Below are positions 52,641 through 60,339 of a DNA stretch of 64,000 nt, in pieces (within the stretch, counting starts at the first letter, position 1; each line of letters begins with the position of its first letter). The stretch is taken from contig JADKAA010000029.1 in the NCBI GenBank assembly GCA_016715465.1, forward strand, positions 2,480,001-2,544,000. The letters are read 5' to 3'. This DNA comes from Saprospiraceae bacterium. GTDB taxonomy: Bacteria; Bacteroidota; Bacteroidia; Chitinophagales; Saprospiraceae. Under the pieces are notes generated by a model. That model saw only the letters and a list, made by a program, of their open reading frames with translations. It was not told the DNA's origin and made no database searches. A program made the translations under genes and the position numbers.

Positions 52641-53639
52641 TTATTTTTTGGTGTATGGATAAATACCCACCGCCTCTTTTTGCAAGAAAGCATTTCCGGC
52701 CGTTAAACGAATAAACACTTCCATGCCGTAGGTTTTGTATTCCGGTATTTTTCGCATGCGTTCCGGAATCTCCACAATACGATGGCCCTTTCCCGTCACG
52801 ACACCCACAGCAACATTTTCAGCGTGCATCATTGACTTCACCCAAAGGGAATCACCGATGTTGACAGACAGCGAAAGGCTCTCGTGGACATAACCAACTG
52901 CCGTGCTTGGCTGACTTTCGTAAAAAGATATCAGGGTGTTGTGCGAAGGTACACGTTCGGATTCTTTGCAGTTTACATTGCCAACGATGCCATCAAAAGG
53001 AGCGGTGATCTTCAGTTTTTGTTTTTCCCGTATCAGGTAGTTTTTATTGTTTTGAATGGCTGCGATCTCGGCATTACCAGGGGAAGACGCCCTAAGGACA
53101 TCGTTGAGGGCCTCGATCTGCCGGGTGTATATCATATCCAACGCAGCCATTTCTTTTTTGATCGCTGCAATTTTGGCGACGATCGGACCCGATGTGATTG
53201 TGGCGGAAGTATCCTTCGCGAGCATGGCGCGATGATAAACGAGTTTACTTTCTTCAATGTCCAACTCGCGTTTTAGTTCGCCGTATTTTTCTTCTTTTTC
53301 TGCCCGCGTTTTTTCGATGGAGGCCAAAATTTCTTTCTGCGACACCAGTTGTTCCAGCTTGCGTTCCTGGGTGGAAAGATCGAGATTGATGAGGTCCCGG
53401 TCGATTTTATCCGCATTCAATTCCATCAACACCTGACCCTTTTTTACCCGTTCACCCGATGAAACCAGGATGCGGGTGACGATGGACGATTCGTCGATGC
53501 TGAGCTGCGTTTCTTTATTTTCGGCATAACCGTAAAACGACCGTTGACTGCCGCCAAACGAAGCGTAGATTTTCAAGCACAAAAAGGCGATGAGAGGTAA
53601 CACAAGCCAATACAATAGATTTAATCGAAGGCGCATCAT
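52641..53639 (-). CDS. HlyD-family periplasmic adaptor (membrane fusion protein)
   Basis: The 332-residue protein has one N-terminal membrane anchor (LYWLVLPLIAFLCLKIYA). A first lipoyl half-motif (ILVSSGERVKKGQVLMELNAD) is followed by a long coiled-coil hairpin at about residues 85-205. The second lipoyl half (KITAPFDGIVGNVN) and a beta-barrel domain (VNIGDSLWVKSM) complete the canonical adaptor plan that bridges inner and outer membrane in tripartite systems. It sits between the TolC-type gene (7 bp) and the DUF4956 gene (6 bp). No ABC, RND or MFS pump gene is present, so the inner-membrane partner is not a standard one. Confidence 0.85.
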   Translation of the reverse strand: MMRLRLNLLYWLVLPLIAFLCLKIYASFGGSQRSFYGYAENKETQLSIDESSIVTRILVSSGERVKKGQVLMELNADKIDRDLINLDLSTQERKLEQLVSQKEILASIEKTRAEKEEKYGELKRELDIEESKLVYHRAMLAKDTSATITSGPIVAKIAAIKKEMAALDMIYTRQIEALNDVLRASSPGNAEIAAIQNNKNYLIREKQKLKITAPFDGIVGNVNCKESERVPSHNTLISFYESQPSTAVGYVHESLSLSVNIGDSLWVKSMMHAENVAVGVVTGKGHRIVEIPERMRKIPEYKTYGMEVFIRLTAGNAFLQKEAVGIYPYTKK

Positions 53640-53645
53640 ACCGGT

Positions 53646-54365
53646 TTATATGGATTCAATGTCATTTTCATCGTCAAAACTCAGTCGGGAAATTTTTACA
53701 TTGGGCACAGCAGACAAAGCCTGCACGAGGACAGAAAAGTCGCTTTCCTGGCGTAGTTTCAATTTGTATTCAAATTCAAACTGCCCTGGATTTTCTACTG
53801 CGAGTACCAAGCGGATGCGTTTGATGGAAAAATTGCTGCAAAACCGTTCAAGCAATTGGGGCACGGTCACCCTGCCGGTATTTTCTTCCGGGGTCTCCAA
53901 TCGCAGCACACCGATGTGGTTGGTTTTCTGCCCAAAAGGTGAGAAGCGGATCAACAACACCACCAGACAAAAACCCAGGGTGCCAATGATGCCATTCACA
54001 AAGCTGTGTACGCCGCAGGAGATACCCACAGCCATACTGGCAAACACAAAAGCCACATCCCGTGGATCACTGATCCGGGTGCGAAACCTAATGATGGCCA
54101 GGGCACCAAATATGCCAAAGCTCAATGCCAGGCTGTCGCCGATGGACTGCATAATGGTAGCGGTCACCAGAGACATCAGCAAGAGCGACTGGATGAAGTG
54201 ATCAGGCCGGCTTACCTGTCGTGAGGTTTTTTCATAGGTAAACACCAAGATGAGTGACAGGACCAGCGTAAGACACAGGCCAAATACGATCAGATAGACC
54301 GAAGTTTGTTGAGGGGCACTGTCAAGAACTGAAAAATCAAACATATTTTCTGCGGTAAAAGACAT
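53646..54365 (-). CDS. DUF4956-family membrane protein
   Basis: I choose the ATG at 54365 (MSFTAENMFDFSVLDS), giving 239 residues. The longer frame to 54446 adds a run of low-quality N-terminal sequence. About four transmembrane segments lie within residues 22-150. The conserved block is QSIGDSLALSFGIFGALAIIRFRTRISDPRDVAFVFASMAVGI, the hallmark of DUF4956. A soluble C-terminal domain of about 80 residues follows (RLVLAVENPGQFEFEYKLKL). The family's function is unknown. Members are often found beside VTC-type polyphosphate polymerase or CotH genes, but neither is seen here. As the only polytopic inner-membrane protein of the trio, it is the candidate inner-membrane partner of the HlyD and TolC proteins. 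Confidence 0.82.
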   Translation of the reverse strand: MSFTAENMFDFSVLDSAPQQTSVYLIVFGLCLTLVLSLILVFTYEKTSRQVSRPDHFIQSLLLMSLVTATIMQSIGDSLALSFGIFGALAIIRFRTRISDPRDVAFVFASMAVGISCGVHSFVNGIIGTLGFCLVVLLIRFSPFGQKTNHIGVLRLETPEENTGRVTVPQLLERFCSNFSIKRIRLVLAVENPGQFEFEYKLKLRQESDFSVLVQALSAVPNVKISRLSFDDENDIESI

Positions 54366-54511
54366 AAAGGTACAAAGAAGAGGGCGATTGGGGTAAAATG
54401 TACCCGTGCTTGTGGGAATTTTTATTGAAATGGTGGAAACGGACAAGATGCGAGAAGATTAGGATGGAAGGAAGGTAATTGATACAATTGACGATGAATT
54501 ATAAAATTCAG

Positions 54512-54519
54512 TAGTTTTG
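54512..54519 (+). promoter_or_regulatory. TAnnTTTG box with ATTG at 21 bp upstream
   Basis: TAGTTTTG matches the -7 element, and ATTG at 54487-54490 is a one-mismatch -33 element at the correct 21-bp spacing. It directly precedes a small ORF at 54525, which suggests that the ORF start was once a real gene start. Confidence 0.4.
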
Positions 54520-54524
54520 TAGCT

Positions 54525-54671
54525 ATGGAAAATCAAAACGACCACAAAACCATTTTCCGCCAGTGGCTGGAAAAACTGCAACAGGAGTCGTGGCAACTCG
54601 AGCTGCTCATTTCGGGCTTTATTTCACTTTTTTTACGCAAAAATAAGCCGGACGATTTTGACGCGGCTTAA
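54525..54671 (+). pseudogene. Short ORF, probable remnant of a larger membrane protein gene
   Basis: This 48-codon frame reads MENQNDHKTIFRQWLEKLQ, then QESWQLELLISGFISLFLRK, and ends after KNKPDDFDAA. The phrase WLEKLQQESWQLELLISGF looks like the start of multi-spanning membrane proteins seen in related bacteria, where a helix would follow. Here the hydrophobic run is cut short and the frame ends in a stop that overlaps the last bases of the convergent porin gene. A promoter-like box lies 5 bp upstream. I infer a truncated gene whose body was deleted. A genuine small single-helix protein is the alternative. Confidence 0.45.
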
Positions 54672-56140
54672 AACTTAAAGCCTGCGGTCACGACAACCCT
54701 GGTTTGTTCTATCTTGTTATTGACGAGGGTCTCTTCGCTGGGGTCAAGCAAAACATAGGGCACATAACCCTCATCGTATTTTCTGAAACGCACTCCGAGG
54801 TCCACAAAAAAGCGGTCATCTCTTACGCCAACGCCGAGGGAGGTTGTTTCTATTTTTTTAGTATCTGCAGACAAGGGACTGTCACCCCTTTCGATGCCAG
54901 CCCTCAATCGCAAAACGCCCCATGCAAGTTCGGTGCCCAATCGCACATTAACCACAGAACCCAGAAAGGATTCTATTTCATTGTTGATGTCGATGGTATT
55001 TTGTTCTTCAGCATTGTCATCGGAAAAGCTGGTGAAATTAAATCGGTTGTTGTTGTAGTCAATCCATTCCACATCTCCATTGATGAAGCCCTGTATGGGT
55101 CCCAGTTTATAGATCGTACCGATGCTGCCTACGGCTTTGGCGGGTGTACTAAGCCTGTATTTAAAGCTGCCATCGGGCGACCTGTTATCGTAATACTGTG
55201 CCTCTCCATCGTTGTAACGGTAGTCCAGCCGGGTGTAATAATCATCGTTAAGGGTAAACCAGGTGGGGCTGTGAACAGCGCCGCCAAAACGGAGTGCGCG
55301 AATGGGCGCATAAATGAAACCGGCTTTGAAGTTGATGCCGGCACCGGAGGTGTTGAGGTATTCGGTATAGTTTAAGGATTCAAAAACAGGGATGTCTCCC
55401 GTGGCATCGGACTCACCATATTGTTTCAACTCCTGAAACGACACAAAAGGAATGCCTGCAGAAACCCCCAGCAGAAATTTTTCGCCAAAATTGCCACCCC
55501 AGCCAAAGGACAGTTCGTTGATGTATCCTTCCTGGTCTACTTTTTGGTTTTTCCGGACATCGTCGAAGGGTGAAAAGTCGGTTTCGTAATTCTTATCTTC
55601 ATCAAGGTCATATATGGCGCCCACAGCGTAGGCCGGGTAAGCTTCAAAATCATCGAGGCCCTCTACATCCCTGCCGTTGGCGCGTTCCGCGAAACGACGG
55701 GTGATGGAGCCATTGGAAGAGCCGGTGTAGGAAAAGTTCTTATTGAGGTCGGCGATCTTTGAAAAGCCAAAGGCAAAAGCAGAACCGCCGGACGACTTTT
55801 TATTGGCAAAGACCAGAGCGGCATTGTCCAGCGAAAAGGAATTGAACCGGTCTTTAGTTTCTACATTGCCGGAGCCCACCATAAATGAGGAGGTACGGTT
55901 GTGAGAAAGAGAAGGAGAAATGGTAAATTCACTCATGCGGTATGCCGCCAAACCCGCAGGGTTGATGTTGATGACCGAATAATCGCCACCCATGGCCCCA
56001 AAGGATCCGCCCACACCAAGGGTTCTTGCCGTTCCTCCCGGATTGGTAAATGACCAGCGCACCGCGTCAGTGACGTTCTGTGCCTTTGTACCAAAGGAAA
56101 GGCCAATGAAAAACAGGGCAAAAACATAGTATCTCATCAA
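54668..56140 (-). CDS. OmpP1/FadL-family outer-membrane transport protein
   Basis: The 490-residue beta-barrel protein has a signal peptide (MMRYYVFALFFIGLSFGTKA). It also has the family's N-terminal hatch-like start with GGTARTLGVGGSFGAMGGDYSVININPAGLA. The rest alternates short beta strands with loops rich in Asp, Gly and Tyr, ending in a strand with terminal Phe (VVVTAGFKF) as expected for outer-membrane insertion. FadL-type porins take up long-chain fatty acids or other hydrophobic compounds. The start could be either of two adjacent ATGs. The gene is the first of its transcript or shares one with the low-complexity protein gene 111 bp upstream. Confidence 0.85.
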   Translation of the reverse strand: MMRYYVFALFFIGLSFGTKAQNVTDAVRWSFTNPGGTARTLGVGGSFGAMGGDYSVININPAGLAAYRMSEFTISPSLSHNRTSSFMVGSGNVETKDRFNSFSLDNAALVFANKKSSGGSAFAFGFSKIADLNKNFSYTGSSNGSITRRFAERANGRDVEGLDDFEAYPAYAVGAIYDLDEDKNYETDFSPFDDVRKNQKVDQEGYINELSFGWGGNFGEKFLLGVSAGIPFVSFQELKQYGESDATGDIPVFESLNYTEYLNTSGAGINFKAGFIYAPIRALRFGGAVHSPTWFTLNDDYYTRLDYRYNDGEAQYYDNRSPDGSFKYRLSTPAKAVGSIGTIYKLGPIQGFINGDVEWIDYNNNRFNFTSFSDDNAEEQNTIDINNEIESFLGSVVNVRLGTELAWGVLRLRAGIERGDSPLSADTKKIETTSLGVGVRDDRFFVDLGVRFRKYDEGYVPYVLLDPSEETLVNNKIEQTRVVVTAGFKF

Positions 56141-56251
56141 GCTGATGTTTAAGTATTTTGAGAAAAAACTGCCATCCGCAAGTCATCGTGAATTGATTTT
56201 TCACCATAACCCGCGGATAGCTCCATATGATATCTTTAACTTATTTTTGGA

Positions 56252-57385
56252 TTAGTTCCCCTTTCTGGGAGAACTGCTGCTCCTGCCCCCGCTGCCGGAA
56301 GAAGAAGATCGTGAAGGGGAGGACTGACTTCTGGATGAACTTCCTTCGTAAGAGCGATTGCCCGAATTTCCCTGTGAAGACCTGCCGGACTCGTAAGACC
56401 TGGACCTGCTGCCTTCATCTTTTTTAGGGCTTTGGTTTTCCCGCTTTTTCTCCGGTGAGATTCTGGGAGCGGGAGACGAACCACCATCCCTGGTTTTATC
56501 GGAATCGTAACGTGGAGACTTTTTATAGTTATTGTCGCTATTTCGATCGGCGGCAGGTACGTCGCGCTGAGAACTTTCAGATCTTTTACGCGTGTAAATG
56601 CTGGACCTTTCTTCTTTTGCAGCCGGATTGTCAAAATCGCTTCTCCTTACCTTGTTGCTTCTGGAGGCATTGTTGTCATTCCTTTCGTCTGCCACAACCT
56701 CTGAAGTGGGCACATATCTTGGGCCAACTTCTTTTCGCGGACCCTCTATTCTGCCCTTTGTGCTGGCAATGGAAGAACCTGATTTTCTGCTGCCATAATA
56801 GTTTCCATAGGGACTATTGTTGTTGTTGTGGCCATTGCCATTGTTGTAATGGTTGTGATGACCGTACCAATTGTTGTTGCCATAATAATTGTTACCATAG
56901 TAATTGTTGTAACCCCAGTTATTCCAGCCCCAGTTGTTCCAACCTGAGCCATAACCACAACCCCAGCCGTTCCATCTATTCCAACGGTTCCAGGAGTTCC
57001 ATCCGGAATTTCCTACAACAATGACCACGTTGTTGCCACCATACCAGTAGGAATCATACCATGGGTCATAAAATGGATCCCTCCATCCATAGCCCCAAAC
57101 CGGAGAAAAGTAACTGAAAGCATAAGAAGGTCTGTAAAACCTGCGGATCCTTGTGGAATAGGTGTAGTCGTCATAATCATCATAATAACCATCTAAGTCA
57201 TCATAATAACCATAAGAATCATCGTCATACGAACTGAAGGAAGTGCGTTCATTGGAGGTATCATACACCTCCTCTTCTACCTGGACATTTTTATAAGGAT
57301 CGTAGTATAAATCGTCGAACTGTCCGAATCCGGAAATGCCCGAGCCAGCGATCAGAAAGGCAGAAACGAATAATCTTAATTTCAT
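56252..57385 (-). CDS. Secreted low-complexity protein, Trp/Asn/Tyr/Gly-rich then Ser/Arg-rich
   Basis: The 377-residue product has a signal peptide (MKLRLFVSAFLIAGSGISGFG). It shows four compositional zones: an acidic Asp/Tyr region (about 25-75), a hydrophobic core with NVVIVVGNSGW (about 118-128), a WNRWNRWNGWGCGYGSGWNN and NNYYGNN tract (about 128-190), and a long basic Ser/Arg/Pro/Gly-rich disordered tail to the end. No catalytic motif is present. Proteins of this type recur in Bacteroidota as secreted or surface proteins of unknown role. The WN/YN tract suggests a matrix-forming or adhesive protein. That function is inference from composition only. Confidence 0.7.
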   Translation of the reverse strand: MKLRLFVSAFLIAGSGISGFGQFDDLYYDPYKNVQVEEEVYDTSNERTSFSSYDDDSYGYYDDLDGYYDDYDDYTYSTRIRRFYRPSYAFSYFSPVWGYGWRDPFYDPWYDSYWYGGNNVVIVVGNSGWNSWNRWNRWNGWGCGYGSGWNNWGWNNWGYNNYYGNNYYGNNNWYGHHNHYNNGNGHNNNNSPYGNYYGSRKSGSSIASTKGRIEGPRKEVGPRYVPTSEVVADERNDNNASRSNKVRRSDFDNPAAKEERSSIYTRKRSESSQRDVPAADRNSDNNYKKSPRYDSDKTRDGGSSPAPRISPEKKRENQSPKKDEGSRSRSYESGRSSQGNSGNRSYEGSSSRSQSSPSRSSSSGSGGRSSSSPRKGN

Positions 57386-57850
57386 TTTTTAATGAATTTT
57401 ATTTTTCGCAATAATTGAAACTCTTGTTTCGAGATGCAATTTATTTATTTTACATCAAACCATTAGTTAACAATCACTTAAATTATCCGATATATGGACG
57501 TCTTAAATAAAAATTAACCATTTTATATCCATGACGAAGCCCAATGCCCGAAGGTTTCAGGTGTGCGACATCTTATAAAAAAATTAACGCTTTACAGAAG
57601 AGACAATCATCCCGACCATAAAAAACAGATATCCAGCTTGAATACAGGTTTTGTTTTTTAACCAAGGGCCCCCCTTGCCTGCTTAGTGGAATGAAAGACC
57701 AGCAAAACAAAGATGAAGAAATCGACGCCCGACCTTGTTTTCGTATGGCAATGTGGCAATAAAAAGGCAGTCTGCCAAATGTTCTGTTCCTGGCAAATTA
57801 ATTTGTATTTTTGCATTCATTTTAATCTAAGCAGACAGAAACATCTAAAA
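57386..57850. other. 465-bp intergenic region before proS
   Basis: I see no gene here. The proS frame is open back to an ATG at 57713, but that 46-residue extension has un-proS-like composition (several Cys and Trp), so I treat it as leader. It holds the proS promoter box at 57806-57813. The first half is AT-rich and featureless and is probably the promoter region of the minus-strand low-complexity gene. Confidence 0.55.
57806..57813 (+). promoter_or_regulatory. TAnnTTTG box for proS
   Basis: TATTTTTG matches the Bacteroidota -7 element. TCTG at 57783-57786 is a one-mismatch -33 element at 19-bp spacing. The box lies 37 bp upstream of the chosen proS ATG and inside the longer open frame, which supports the shorter start. 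Confidence 0.5.
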
Positions 57851-59320
57851 ATGGCAAAAGAGATTACATCCAGGGAAGAAAACTATTCACAATGGTATCT
57901 CGACATCGTAAAAAAGGCACAACTGGCCGACAACTCTGCGGTCAGGGGCTGCATGGTGATCAAACCCTATGGATATGCCATCTGGGAGAAGATGCGGGAC
58001 CAGCTCGACAAGATGTTTAAGGAAACAGGACACGTAAATGCCTACTTTCCCCTATTTGTACCCAAAAGTCTGTTTGAAGCAGAAGAGAAAAACGCAGAAG
58101 GTTTTGCTAAGGAATGTGCCATCGTGACGCACTACCGCTTAAAAGCTGATCCCGACAATCCGGGAAAGCTGATGGTGGATCCGGAAGCGAAATTGGAAGA
58201 AGAATTGGTGGTAAGGCCCACGAGCGAAGCCATTATTTGGAATACTTACCGGGACTGGATTCACTCTTATCGTGACCTTCCCATTCTCATCAATCAATGG
58301 GCGAATGTGGTGCGATGGGAGATGCGCACCCGGCCTTTTTTAAGGACAGCAGAATTTCTATGGCAGGAAGGCCACACAGCACACGCCACTAAAATGGAAG
58401 CCATTGAAGAGGCAAGGCTCATCCACGATGTATATGCGCGGTTTGCCGAAGAATGGATGGCCATGCCGGTGATCAAAGGCGTAAAAACAGAAAACGAACG
58501 GTTTGCCGGGGCAGACGATACCTATACCATTGAAGCCATGATGCAGGACGGTAAAGCGCTTCAGGCGGGAACGTCCCACTTCCTGGGACAAAATTTTGCC
58601 AAGGCTTTTGAAGTCAAGTACCTTACCGAACAAAACGTGGAGGAGTATGTTTGGGCATCGTCTTGGGGTGTTTCCACCCGACTGATTGGGGGACTCATCA
58701 TGACCCACAGCGATGATGACGGGCTGGTGCTTCCTCCACAGCTGGCGCCAATTCAGGTGGTCATCGTACCTATACCCAAGCCGGAACCCGAACTCATGCT
58801 GGTGGCGGATGCCATTGCAGATAAATTAAAGGAAAAAGGAATAAGTGTAAAAATCGACACCGACGATAAAAACAGACCGGGCTTTAAGTTTGCCGAATAC
58901 GAAATGAAGGGTATTCCGGTAAGGATCGGCATGGGAAAGCGAGACCTGGAAAACAACCAGGTGGAAGTCGCAAGACGAGACACCAAAGAAAAAACTTCCG
59001 CACCGCTGGAAGGCATCGAGACCTATGTCGAAAAACTGCTGGCAGACATTCAGGCCAATTTGCTGCAGCGCGCGAAAACGTTCAGGGCCGGCCACACCAC
59101 CATTGCAAATAGCTACGATGAGCTTAAGGAAGCGTTAGACGGCAAAGGAGGATTTGTGTATGCACACTGGGACGGCACTACAGAAACAGAGTTGAAGGTG
59201 AAAGAAGAAACCAAGGCCACCATTCGTTGTCTGCCGCTGGACGGTGAGCAGGAAGAGGGAAAGTGCATTATTACCGGAAAACCATCCAAACAAAGGGTGA
59301 TTTTTGCCAGGGCGTACTAA
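57851..59320 (+). CDS. proS: Prolyl-tRNA synthetase, short (archaeal/eukaryote-like) form
   Basis: ProS charges tRNA-Pro with proline. I start it at the ATG at 57851 (MAKEITSREENYSQWYLDIV), giving 489 residues, the usual length of the short form that lacks the editing insertion. Class II motifs are visible: YFPLFVPKSLFEAEEKN, motif 2 around WANVVRWEMRTRPFLRTAEF, then FLWQEGHTAHA and motif 3 near WGVSTRLIGGLIMTHSDDDG. The anticodon-binding domain starts at about residue 300 (PIQVVIVPIPKP). The C-terminal domain ends KQRVIFARAY with cysteines in RCLPLD and GKCIITGK. An intrinsic terminator follows. Confidence 0.92.
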   Translation: MAKEITSREENYSQWYLDIVKKAQLADNSAVRGCMVIKPYGYAIWEKMRDQLDKMFKETGHVNAYFPLFVPKSLFEAEEKNAEGFAKECAIVTHYRLKADPDNPGKLMVDPEAKLEEELVVRPTSEAIIWNTYRDWIHSYRDLPILINQWANVVRWEMRTRPFLRTAEFLWQEGHTAHATKMEAIEEARLIHDVYARFAEEWMAMPVIKGVKTENERFAGADDTYTIEAMMQDGKALQAGTSHFLGQNFAKAFEVKYLTEQNVEEYVWASSWGVSTRLIGGLIMTHSDDDGLVLPPQLAPIQVVIVPIPKPEPELMLVADAIADKLKEKGISVKIDTDDKNRPGFKFAEYEMKGIPVRIGMGKRDLENNQVEVARRDTKEKTSAPLEGIETYVEKLLADIQANLLQRAKTFRAGHTTIANSYDELKEALDGKGGFVYAHWDGTTETELKVKEETKATIRCLPLDGEQEEGKCIITGKPSKQRVIFARAY

Positions 59321-59354
59321 CAGAAAGAATGCCAGTAAACATTTAAAAAGTAAG

Positions 59355-59386
59355 AAGGCAGTGACTGGCGTCATTGCCTTTATTAT
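59355..59386 (+). terminator. Intrinsic terminator after proS
   Basis: AAGGCAGTGA (59355-59364) pairs with TCATTGCCTT (59371-59380), a 10-bp stem with one G-T pair and a 6-base loop. It is followed by a T/A-rich tail, 35 bp after the proS stop. Confidence 0.7.
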
Positions 59387-59419
59387 TTAATGGATGTATA
59401 TTAAACCTGAATTGAGAAA

Positions 59420-59890
59420 ATGTACAGGAGTAGTTTTTATCAGTGGGTTTATCCTTTGTTGGCACTGGTGGTGTTGAGCTTGGGGGTTTTACTTTATATC
59501 ATAGGTCGGGGTCACTCTTCGCCAATCTTCCAATTGTTTTCCATATCAGAAGTCATCTATAATGCGCCAATCTTCAATCGGTTAAAAGATCTGTTGCAAA
59601 GCCATGAGGTAATAAACCATTCCCTGCCCGACGGATTGTGGATGTTTGCCGCCATGACCATTCAGTTGTGGATATGGGATCGCACCTTTACACGGAAATC
59701 CTGCATTTGGATGGCGATCGTATATGTCGTCTGTCTGAGTAATGAGGTGCTTCAATTCTCGGGAATAACGAGAGGCACCTTTGATGCCAATGATCTTGCA
59801 TTTATGATGTTGGGAGGACTCCTGCCAATCATCATTGAATTTTTAATACAAAATATAATGAAATGGAAAAATACAAAGCTCCAATACTAG
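59420..59890 (+). CDS. VanZ-like membrane protein
   Basis: The 156-residue protein has four hydrophobic segments (about 9-29, 69-88, 94-112 and 125-145). Family hints are the NHSLPDGLWMFA loop and the C-terminal LSNEVLQFSGITRGTFDANDLAFMMLGG, which matches the E(V/I)xQ...xFDxxDLxxNxxG pattern of VanZ-like proteins, here with MM for the usual N. VanZ-like proteins are small membrane proteins of mostly unknown function; the founding member gives low-level teicoplanin resistance. Its 3' end overlaps the next gene by 28 bp, so the two are translationally linked. Confidence 0.6.
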   Translation: MYRSSFYQWVYPLLALVVLSLGVLLYIIGRGHSSPIFQLFSISEVIYNAPIFNRLKDLLQSHEVINHSLPDGLWMFAAMTIQLWIWDRTFTRKSCIWMAIVYVVCLSNEVLQFSGITRGTFDANDLAFMMLGGLLPIIIEFLIQNIMKWKNTKLQY

Positions 59891-60339
59891 GGTTGATATC
59901 CCTGGGTGTATTTTGGCTATTGTCGATAGCCAGTTCGCCTCAAGTGGGTCAAACGGTAGACTGTACTAAGTTACCCACACCAACGACCAAAACGTTTACC
60001 GCAACAATAACGGTCTATGATCTGGAAACCAACCAACGCTTATCAGGAGCAACGGTGGATGTCAAACAATCGAATTTTGCCGCGGTTACTAAATCTGAAA
60101 ACGAATGTAAAGTAGAGCTGGTAAGTTCGTCGAACAGTCAAAAAAATACCAGCGGAGATGGCATCGCCACCTTTACAGTAATAGAGACCAAAAAATCACC
60201 CTATGACTATATTGGGGTATTTTTTGAGGTGAGTAAGTCGGGATACAATTCGGCGAACTGGAGTTTCTCCACATTTAACTCCGAAAATCAGACGATTACC
60301 AGAGACATTTATTTAACACCAAAAGAAGTTTATCCATGA
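59863..60339 (+). CDS. Secreted single-domain Ig-like/carboxypeptidase-regulatory-like protein
   Basis: The 158-residue protein starts with a hydrophobic export segment (APILGLISLGVFWLLSIAS) and no lipobox cysteine at a clear position. The mature part reads as one beta-sandwich: TFTATITVYDLETNQRLSGATVDV, then TSGDGIATFTVIETK, then ITRDIYLTP. That is the pattern of CarboxypepD_reg-like and Cna-B-like domains used as structural or binding modules. Two cysteines (VDCTK and NECKVE) may form a disulfide. It overlaps the VanZ-like gene by 28 bp and the next gene by 4 bp, so it is the middle of a tight three-gene unit. Confidence 0.65.
   Translation: MEKYKAPILGLISLGVFWLLSIASSPQVGQTVDCTKLPTPTTKTFTATITVYDLETNQRLSGATVDVKQSNFAAVTKSENECKVELVSSSNSQKNTSGDGIATFTVIETKKSPYDYIGVFFEVSKSGYNSANWSFSTFNSENQTITRDIYLTPKEVYP

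Noticed and set aside
56455..57024. 189-codon plus-strand frame rich in Cys and His opposite the low-complexity gene
   Set aside because: Its striking Cys/Tyr/Asn/His pattern is just the antisense of the WN/YGN repeats. The minus-strand frame has a signal peptide and explains the region.
57713..57850. N-terminal extension of proS from 57713
   Set aside because: The 46 extra residues are Cys/Trp-rich, unlike ProS, and a good promoter box lies inside them. The family start MAKEITSREE fits 57851.
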